Assembly (NCBI GenBank): GCA_001464695.1
Contig: LNDQ01000112.1
Coordinates: 62,001 to 126,000, forward strand
Length of the DNA: 64,000 nt
Direction of reading: 5' to 3'
Source of the DNA: Betaproteobacteria bacterium Ga0077523
Lineage (GTDB): Bacteria; Pseudomonadota; Gammaproteobacteria; Burkholderiales; Ga0077523
Shown piece after piece: positions 57,969-64,000 of this stretch (position 1 is the stretch's first letter; each line of letters starts with the position of its first letter). A model generated the notes under the pieces. It had not been told where the DNA came from, searched no databases, and saw only the letters and a program-made list of their open reading frames with translations. A program made the position numbers and the translations under genes.

Positions 57969-58736
57969 TTAACCGGTGAAGAAGCCGACAGCGTCCAGCT
58001 CCCGCACCAGCAGACGAAAGTCCGTGGCCCCCTGGCTGGCCGGAGCGAACGCGAAGATGTCGCGGCCGTGCATGGGGCTTTCCGCCAGCGCCACCGATTC
58101 GTGGATGCGCGTCTCGCACACGATTCCGGGGTAGGTTTCCTGCAGCTCGCGATAGATCTGGAACGAGAGCTTGCGCCGCGCATCGTAGCGGCTCACCACG
58201 ATGCGCCGCAGGAACTGCTTGCCCGTCTTGCGCTCGAGCACGTCGAGCGCCGTGTTGATCCGGTGCACGCCCTGCAGCGACAGGAAGTCGGCCGACAGGG
58301 GAATCAGCACGCGCTCCGCCGCCATCAGGGCGTTGAGCGTGAGCACGCCCAGCATGGGGCTGCAATCCATGATGACGGGCATGGCACCACCCCAGCCGGC
58401 CTCCGCCAGGCCGCCTTGCAGCCGCCTGGTGATGCCCTGGTCCGCGCCGTACAGCGCGTCGATCTTGGACAAATCGAGCGAAGCGGGAATCAACCGGATG
58501 CCGGGCGGCACCTCGCGCACCAGCCGCTCGAGCGGCGTGCCGCTTTCGAAGTAGGAGAAGATGCTCTGCGACCCGGGCACGCTCTTGACGCCCATCGCGA
58601 GCGACAGATGCCCCTGCGGGTCGAGGTCGATCGCCACGGGCTTGCGGCCCGCGCGCGCCAGTGCCGCCGCAAGATTGAACGTGGTGGTCGTCTTGCCGAC
58701 GCCGCCCTTCTGGTTGAACACCGCCACCACACTCAC
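57969..58736 (-). CDS. ParA-family ATPase (orphan)
   Basis: A 255-residue deviant Walker ATPase. The motif FNQKGGVGKTTTTFNLAAAL carries the signature Lys before GGVGKT. IDLDPQGHLS and VIMDCSPMLG form Walker A' and B. No ParB partner or parS site is visible nearby, so it is not a standard chromosome segregation pair. Such orphans position other cargo (plasmids, chemosensory arrays) or have unknown roles. It is divergent from gabT and upstream of the TPR and HAD genes. Confidence 0.9.
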   Translation of the reverse strand: MSVVAVFNQKGGVGKTTTTFNLAAALARAGRKPVAIDLDPQGHLSLAMGVKSVPGSQSIFSYFESGTPLERLVREVPPGIRLIPASLDLSKIDALYGADQGITRRLQGGLAEAGWGGAMPVIMDCSPMLGVLTLNALMAAERVLIPLSADFLSLQGVHRINTALDVLERKTGKQFLRRIVVSRYDARRKLSFQIYRELQETYPGIVCETRIHESVALAESPMHGRDIFAFAPASQGATDFRLLVRELDAVGFFTG

Positions 58737-58862
58737 CGCCGGACTCTCCCGCCGCGCATGTTGCCGCCGTCATGCTACTACCTGCGGGCCATACGGAGTG
58801 CAACGCCATCTGACGTAGAATCGGAAGAGCCCGTTCATCGTGAGAGCGAAGGAGCAACCGCC

Positions 58863-60197
58863 ATGGCCACCGTCCGCCCCGTGTCGCAGTCGTCCTCCAC
58901 CGGCAACGCGTCCAACGAGGACCTCCAGCGCCGCAAGGAAGCCGCCGTGCCGCGCGGCATCGGCGTCATGACGCAGATCTTCATCGATCACGCCGAGAAC
59001 GCGGAGCTGTGGGACGTGGAGGGTCGCCGCTACATCGATTTCGGCGGCGGCATCGCCGTACTCAACGTGGGGCACCGCCATCCCAAGGTCGTCGCCGCCA
59101 TCGAGGCGCAGCTCGGCAAGATGACCCACACCATGTTCCAGATCACGCCCTACGAGCTGTACGTGTCGCTCGCGGAGAAGCTGAACCGCATGACGCCCGG
59201 CACGCACGCGAAGAAGACCGCGTTCTTTTCAACCGGCGCCGAAGCGATCGAGAACGCAATCAAGATCGCGCGCGCCGCGACCGGCCGCCCCGGCGTCATC
59301 GCGTTCGGCGGTGCGTTCCACGGCCGTACGCTGCTCGCGGCCGGTCTCACCGGCAAGGTCGCTCCCTACAAGCTGGGATTCGGTCCCTTCCCTGGCGAGA
59401 TCTATCACGCGCCCTTCCCGATCGACCTTCACGGCGTGAGCGTCGACGCTGCGCTGGCCGGTATCCAGCATCTGTTCAAGTCCGAAGTCGAATCCAAACG
59501 CGTCGCCGCGATCCTGATCGAACTGGTGCAAGGTGAAGGCGGTTTCTACGTCGCTCCCGTACCGTTCGTGCAGGCGCTGCGCAAGTTGTGCGACGAGCAC
59601 GGAATCCTCTTGATCATCGACGAAGTACAGACCGGCTTCGGCCGAACCGGCAGGATGTTCGCGCTGGAGCACTATGGCATCGTCCCCGACATCATGTGCA
59701 TGGCGAAGAGCCTCGCGGGCGGCACGCCGTTGTCCGCCGTCACCGGCAAGGCCGAAGTCATGGATGGTCCCGCCCCCGGTGGACTCGGCGGCACCTACGC
59801 GGGCAATCCGCTGGCGCTGGCGGCTGCTCATGCGGTCATCGAAGTGATCGAAGAGGAGAAGTTGCTCGAACGCGCCAATTCGCTCGGCGGCAAGCTCGTG
59901 AAGAAGCTCGAGGCGTTGCGCTCGTCCGTGCCGCAGATTGCCGACGTGCGCGGCCTGGGTGCCATGATCGCGGTGGAGTTCAACAAGCCCGGCACCCACG
60001 AGCCGGATGCGGATTTCACGAAGCGAGTGCAGATGCGAGCACTGGACCGCGGTCTCGTGCTGCTCACCTGCGGTGTCTACGCGAATGCGCTGCGCTTTCT
60101 GTTCCCGCTCACGATTCAGGACAAGGTGTTCGAAGAGGCGCTGGGGATCCTCGAAGATGCGTTCATGGCGGAGGCGAAGCAGGCGAGAGCGGCTTGA
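58863..60197 (+). CDS. gabT: 4-aminobutyrate aminotransferase-like class III transaminase
   Basis: A 444-residue PLP enzyme. The N-terminal PRGIGVMTQIFIDHAENAEL, the STGAEAIENAIKIAR segment, AFHGRTL, IIDEVQTGFGRTG and the PLP lysine in MAKSLAGGTPLSAV all match GabT-like transaminases. It probably converts GABA and 2-oxoglutarate to succinic semialdehyde and glutamate; 5-aminovalerate or ornithine are alternatives. A GAAGGAG site precedes the ATG at 58863. No gabD is adjacent. Confidence 0.88.
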   Translation: MATVRPVSQSSSTGNASNEDLQRRKEAAVPRGIGVMTQIFIDHAENAELWDVEGRRYIDFGGGIAVLNVGHRHPKVVAAIEAQLGKMTHTMFQITPYELYVSLAEKLNRMTPGTHAKKTAFFSTGAEAIENAIKIARAATGRPGVIAFGGAFHGRTLLAAGLTGKVAPYKLGFGPFPGEIYHAPFPIDLHGVSVDAALAGIQHLFKSEVESKRVAAILIELVQGEGGFYVAPVPFVQALRKLCDEHGILLIIDEVQTGFGRTGRMFALEHYGIVPDIMCMAKSLAGGTPLSAVTGKAEVMDGPAPGGLGGTYAGNPLALAAAHAVIEVIEEEKLLERANSLGGKLVKKLEALRSSVPQIADVRGLGAMIAVEFNKPGTHEPDADFTKRVQMRALDRGLVLLTCGVYANALRFLFPLTIQDKVFEEALGILEDAFMAEAKQARAA

Positions 60198-60239
60198 AGG
60201 TCGAGCACCGCGGCGCGTCACTATCTGGACGGACCCGCC

Positions 60240-60755
60240 ATGCCGCAGATGCGCGCGATCCACGCCGACATCACGACGCTCGCTCTGGATGCGATCGTCA
60301 ATGCCGCAAACTCGAGCCTGCTGGGAGGCGGGGGCGTCGACGGAGCGATCCACCGAGCCGCCGGACCTGAACTGCTGCAAGAGTGCCGCCTGCTCGGTGG
60401 CTGTCCGACCGGGGATGCGAAGCTCACGAAAGGCTATGGACTGCCATCCCGGTACGTCATCCATGCCGTGGGGCCGGTCTGGCGCGGTGGCAATGCCGGC
60501 GAGCCGGAGCTGCTGGCATCCTGCTATCGACGCTCGATCGAGATTGCCGAGGCTGAAGGATTGGCGTCGCTGGCTTTTCCGAGCATCAGCACGGGCGTCT
60601 ACGGCTATCCGATCGAGCTCGCTGCTCGCGTGGCGATCGCCACGGTGAGGGCGTCGCTCGTGGCGTCTTCCGTCGTGCGTGAAGTGGTGTTCTGCTGCTT
60701 CACCGCCGCGGACCTGGATGTCTACGAGAGCCTCTTTGGTGAACTGGTGTCCTGA
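60240..60755 (+). CDS. macrodomain protein (O-acetyl-ADP-ribose deacetylase type)
   Basis: A 171-residue single macrodomain of the YmdB/MacroD type. [20 protein letters not shown] contains the Asn and Asp used in catalysis, followed by [10 protein letters not shown] and [12 protein letters not shown]. These enzymes remove acetyl or ADP-ribosyl groups. It follows gabT by 42 bp on the same strand and could be co-transcribed. Confidence 0.93.
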   Translation: MPQMRAIHADITTLALDAIVNAANSSLLGGGGVDGAIHRAAGPELLQECRLLGGCPTGDAKLTKGYGLPSRYVIHAVGPVWRGGNAGEPELLASCYRRSIEIAEAEGLASLAFPSISTGVYGYPIELAARVAIATVRASLVASSVVREVVFCCFTAADLDVYESLFGELVS

Positions 60756-60872
60756 GCTGCCGCGTTCATAGCTGACAAGAAGAGGCCAGACATCGGTGTC
60801 GAATTTCTCCACCCCCGTTCGTCGTGGTGGTGTGGCACGAATAGTCACCAACCCCGACTCGAGGAGAACGAT

Positions 60873-61307
60873 ATGCGATTCATGATTCTGGTCAAGGCCA
60901 CCACCGACAGCGAAGCCGGCGTGATGCCGAGCGAACAGATGTTTGCGGAGATGGGCCGCTTCAACGAAGAGTTGGTGAACGCCGGGCTCATGGAGGCGGG
61001 CGAAGGCCTGCATCCGAGTTCGAAGGGTGCCCGCGTGCGCTTTTCGGGCAAGAACCGCAAGGTGATCGACGGTCCGTTCGCAGAGACCAAGGAACTGATC
61101 GCAGGCTTCTGGATCTGGAAGTGCGCGTCCCTGCAGGAGGCGATCGAGTGGGTCAAGCGCTGCCCCAACCCCATGCCGGGCGAGTCGGAGATCGAGATCC
61201 GGCAGATCTTCAGTGCCGAGGACTTCGGCGAGGCGCTCACGCCGGAACTGCGCGAACAGGAAGATCGGTTGCGCGCGAAGGTTGCCGAACAGACCAAGGC
61301 GCAGTAG
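60873..61307 (+). CDS. YciI/DGPF-domain protein
   Basis: A 144-residue protein of the YCII-related (DGPF) family: MRFMILVKATTDSEAGVMPS at the start and IDGPFAETKELIAGFWIW as the diagnostic block. Family members have a ferredoxin-like fold and no confirmed function. They often precede an ECF sigma factor gene, which is absent here. A GAGGAGAA ribosome site precedes the ATG. Confidence 0.9.
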   Translation: MRFMILVKATTDSEAGVMPSEQMFAEMGRFNEELVNAGLMEAGEGLHPSSKGARVRFSGKNRKVIDGPFAETKELIAGFWIWKCASLQEAIEWVKRCPNPMPGESEIEIRQIFSAEDFGEALTPELREQEDRLRAKVAEQTKAQ

Positions 61308-61564
61308 CGCCGCCCCGATCGGGAGGACCAGGTGGTCGACCCCGAGTATCGCTCCGACACCAAGCCGCCATGATTCTTCGAGGGTCGTCCATGCCACGAC
61401 GGATGCCGGAGCATCGGGAGCGCGCCCGCCGCTTCATGACAGCCTCGCCGTGTGATCCGACCTGCCCTTTTGGACAGTAGGCATAGTCCGGGACAGTCCG
61501 TAGCATGGAGCCGCGCGGTCCATCGGTGATCGGTACGGCAGTGAGGGCTGCTCTGGAGACTACG
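61308..61564 (+). other. 257 bp gap without a recognised gene
   Basis: No convincing gene or terminator. A heptamer GGACAGT occurs twice, at 61474-61480 and 61491-61497, about 70 to 90 bases before the PEP-CTERM gene. No promoter was identified with confidence. Confidence 0.3.
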
Positions 61565-62350
61565 ATGTCGAAGCAGATTCAAGAGAGGTCCTGTGTCGTG
61601 GAGGCCGTTGCCGGTGCGCTGTTGCTCCTCGCACTGGCTCCGACCGCCAGCGCCACCATCCTCACGTTCGACCAGAGCCGGGTATCCGGCGACGTTGTCC
61701 CGGCTTTCAGCGGCGGTACGGTCTACGCCGATTACGGCGACCGCGTCACCGGGTCACCGATGAACGTGAGCGGCGGCCAGTTCACCTACGGCGACGGCGG
61801 CGAAGGGTTCACGCCGAACCTGATGGTGGACATCTTCGCCGGCAGCGCCACGCCCATCAATTCAGGCGTGAGTCTCTGGCGCGATCTGTACGGAGATCTG
61901 ACGAACGTCGTGATCGGGAACAACAATTCGCTCGGTCTCAACGTGCTGATCGAGGCCGATGCGGGCTTCGAAGCCCAACTCCACGGGTTCGATCTGGCAG
62001 GCTGGCCCTCGGCCGACTACACGATCGCGGCCGTGCGCGTGCTGGATGGCGGCACGACGCTGTACTCGCAGAGCAACGTGCTGGTCGAGGGAAACGCGGC
62101 CGGACCAGGTCACACCTCGTTTGCTTTCGCCACACCCCTCACCGGCAGCAACCTGCGGATCCAGGTCGACTACAGCAACCTCAGCGGCGGTCAGCAGGAC
62201 AACATCGGCATCGACAACATCCGGTTCGGCCAGACTCCGCCCGCGCCGGTGCCCGAGCCGTCGACCTGGCTGATCGTAGGCGTCGGTCTGCTCGCGATCG
62301 GCATCCGCAGGGGACTCTCGCAGCGCGCAGGCCTCCGCAAATCGCCGTAG
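61565..62350 (+). CDS. PEP-CTERM sorting domain exported protein
   Basis: A 261-residue protein with an N-terminal signal peptide (hydrophobic 16-34, ending ASA) and a C-terminal sorting tail. The tail is PVPEPSTWLIVGVGLLAIGI plus RRGLSQR: the PEP motif, a membrane helix and a basic end, as recognised by exosortase in EPS-producing bacteria. The body is Gly/Asp/Asn-rich and beta-like, with no catalytic motif. I chose the ATG at 61565; one at 61505 adds 20 residues. No exosortase gene is in the window. Confidence 0.88.
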   Translation: MSKQIQERSCVVEAVAGALLLLALAPTASATILTFDQSRVSGDVVPAFSGGTVYADYGDRVTGSPMNVSGGQFTYGDGGEGFTPNLMVDIFAGSATPINSGVSLWRDLYGDLTNVVIGNNNSLGLNVLIEADAGFEAQLHGFDLAGWPSADYTIAAVRVLDGGTTLYSQSNVLVEGNAAGPGHTSFAFATPLTGSNLRIQVDYSNLSGGQQDNIGIDNIRFGQTPPAPVPEPSTWLIVGVGLLAIGIRRGLSQRAGLRKSP

Positions 62351-62371
62351 GGCGGCGGGCGGGGCCGGCCC

Positions 62372-64000
62372 TCAGTACGGCCACACCCAATCCACCACCT
62401 CCGGCGCGTCGATCCCGTGCTCGTGCGCGTGGCGCCGACATTCGATCTGCTGGTTGCGGAACCGCTCCTTCGCATGGGCGCCGGAGACCCGTAGCTTCTC
62501 CACACGATCGATCGCGTCGATCGCCAGGCTGAACCGGTCGATCTGGTTGTCGATGGCCAGTTCCAGCGGTGTGTTGATGTTGCCCTTCTCCTTGTAGCCG
62601 CGCACGTGCAGGTTGTCGTGGTTGGTGCGGCGGTACGCCAAGCGGTGGATCAGCCACGGGTAGCCGTGGAAGTTGAAGATGATCGGGCGATCGGTGGTGA
62701 AGAGACTGTCGAAGTCGCGGTCGGAGAGCCCGTGCGGATGCTCGCCCGGCGGCTGCATCTTGAAGAGGTCCACCACATTGACGAAGCGCACCTTCAGGTC
62801 GGGGAAGGCTGCGCGCAGCATGGCCGTTGCCGCCAGGGCTTCGAGCGTAGGGATGTCGCCAGCGCATGCCATGATGACATCGGGTTCGCTGCCTTCGTCG
62901 TTGCTGGCCCAGTCCCAGATGCCGATGCCCTTCTCGCAGTGGACGATGGCGTCCTCGCTCGACAGGTACTGCAGGTGGTTCTGCTTGTCCGAGACGATGA
63001 CATTGACGAGGTTGTGACTCTCCAGGCAGCGTGCTGCGATCGCAAGCAGGCAGTTCGCGTCGGGCGGCAGGTAGATGCGCGTGACCGACGGGCTCTTGTT
63101 CACGACCAAGTCGATGAAACCCGGATCCTGGTGGCTGAAGCCGTTGTGGTCCTGTCGCCAGACGGTGGATGTCACCAGCAGGTTGAGTGAAGCGACCTCT
63201 TCGCGCCAGGTGATGCGATTGGCGATGTCGAGCCACTTGGCATGCTGATTGAACATCGAGTCGATCACGTGCACGAACGCTTCGTAACTGGACAGGAAGC
63301 CGTGCCGGCCGGTGAGCAGATAACCCTCGAGCATCCCCTCCAGCGTGTGCTCCGAGAGCATCTCGATGACCCGGCCGTCCGGATCGATCTCGGTGCCGTC
63401 GTCGTCCTCGGGGAAGCGCTCGGCAATCCAGAACTTGCGGCTCACCTGGTAGATTGCATCGAGCTTGTTGGAGGTATTCTCGTCGGGCGAGAAGACGCGG
63501 AAGGTGGTGGGATTGTCACGCATCACATCGCGCAGATACTCACCCAACGGACGAGTATTGCCGATCCTGTCGCGGCCCGGTTTGTCGACGCCCACCGAGT
63601 AGGCGCGGAAATCCGGCAGCCGCAACGGCCTGCGCAGCAAACCGCCATTGGCATGAGGGTTCGCCCCCATGCGGCGGCTGCCCTCCGGGGCGAGCGCGCG
63701 CAGTTCGGCTACCGGAGCACCACTGGCATCGAACAACTCGTCAGGCTTGTAGCTGCGCAGCCATTCTTCCAGCAGCTTGAGGTGCGCAGGATTCGACTTG
63801 ACGTCGGTGATGGGCACCTGATGCGCACGCCAGAAGCCTTCCACGCGATGGCCATCGACGCCGCGCGGAGCTGTCCATCCCTTCGGCGAGCGCAACACGA
63901 TCATGGGCCAGCGCACTCGCGTCGTACCGGCGGTGGTGCGCGCTTCGCTGCGGGCAGCCAGAATCTCCGCAACGCATTCATCCAGCGTCGCAGCCATCGC
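62372..64000 (-). CDS. phosphoketolase, C-terminal part (5' end outside window)
   Basis: The frame is open to the window edge, giving about 542 residues of an enzyme that is usually near 790 residues long. The stretch WRQDHNGFSHQDPGFID, then YLPPDANCLLAIAARCLES and the C-terminal NTPLELAIDNQIDRFSLAID, are characteristic of xylulose-5-phosphate/fructose-6-phosphate phosphoketolase. It cleaves the sugar phosphate with phosphate and TPP to acetyl phosphate. The TPP-binding N-terminal part lies outside the window. An ATG at 63997 is internal. It converges on the PEP-CTERM gene with a 21 bp gap. Confidence 0.93.
   Translation of the reverse strand, partial: AMAATLDECVAEILAARSEARTTAGTTRVRWPMIVLRSPKGWTAPRGVDGHRVEGFWRAHQVPITDVKSNPAHLKLLEEWLRSYKPDELFDASGAPVAELRALAPEGSRRMGANPHANGGLLRRPLRLPDFRAYSVGVDKPGRDRIGNTRPLGEYLRDVMRDNPTTFRVFSPDENTSNKLDAIYQVSRKFWIAERFPEDDDGTEIDPDGRVIEMLSEHTLEGMLEGYLLTGRHGFLSSYEAFVHVIDSMFNQHAKWLDIANRITWREEVASLNLLVTSTVWRQDHNGFSHQDPGFIDLVVNKSPSVTRIYLPPDANCLLAIAARCLESHNLVNVIVSDKQNHLQYLSSEDAIVHCEKGIGIWDWASNDEGSEPDVIMACAGDIPTLEALAATAMLRAAFPDLKVRFVNVVDLFKMQPPGEHPHGLSDRDFDSLFTTDRPIIFNFHGYPWLIHRLAYRRTNHDNLHVRGYKEKGNINTPLELAIDNQIDRFSLAIDAIDRVEKLRVSGAHAKERFRNQQIECRRHAHEHGIDAPEVVDWVWPY

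Overview
The window is dense, GC-rich bacterial chromosome, almost entirely coding, with short intergenic gaps and many 1-4 base ATGA/GTGA stop-start overlaps. Gene content and order point to a Gram-negative betaproteobacterium. The markers are pilMNOPQ-aroK-aroB-dgt-gltBD, hemE next to priA, dusB-fis-purH-purD-hemF, pepP-ubiH, and amgK-murU divergent from lptD-surA-rsmA. It encodes oxygen-dependent coproporphyrinogen oxidase, several c-type cytochromes and a UbiH-type hydroxylase, so respiratory life is likely. No rRNA, tRNA, CRISPR array, insertion sequence or prophage was seen.

Layout. 1-4.8 kb: a partial PlsC-like acyltransferase and a di-heme peroxidase on the minus strand, then a DUF255 thioredoxin-like protein and a small cytochrome c on the plus strand. 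4.9-9.9 kb: a complete branched-chain amino-acid type ABC importer (binding lipoprotein, two permeases, two ATPases). 9.9-19.8 kb: a long minus-strand run, read from its 5' end as amgK, murU, pepP, ubiH, dusB, fis, purH, purD, hemF and a small unknown gene. It links cell-wall recycling, ubiquinone, purine and heme synthesis. 19.9-24.3 kb: lptD, surA, rsmA (outer-membrane biogenesis and 16S rRNA methylation). 24.2-30.2 kb: gloA and rubredoxin, then thiD-thiE-hemL, cytochrome c4, engB and hemB. 30.3-34.3 kb: a YcgR-like PilZ protein, an uncharacterised protein and penicillin-binding protein 1A, divergent from the type IV pilus assembly operon pilMNOPQ (34.5-39.5 kb). 39.6-50.1 kb: aroK, aroB, dgt, gltB, gltD, hemE. 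50.4-55.7 kb: priA, argS, an FtsN-like SPOR protein, dsbA. 55.9-64 kb, the more accessory part: an SDR gene bracketed by two palindromic elements, a HAD-TPR-ParA minus-strand cluster, a GabT-type aminotransferase, a macrodomain protein, a YciI-like protein, a PEP-CTERM exported protein and the C-terminal part of a phosphoketolase.

The most noteworthy non-coding signals are listed here. (1) A modular GC-rich repeat lies directly after the stop codons of purH and hemB, and in degenerate form after dgt, always in the orientation of the upstream gene. (2) Two long perfect inverted-repeat elements (22 and 30 bp arms) flank the SDR gene. (3) An AT-richer hemE-priA gap carries two perfect DnaA boxes and a near-match. 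(4) A 7-bp-arm palindrome sits over the predicted pilM promoter. (5) A duplicated 15-bp leader before hemE creates two 4-codon mini-ORFs. No wholly new multi-gene system could be demonstrated by reading alone; the repeat families and the DnaA-box gap are the best candidates for follow-up.
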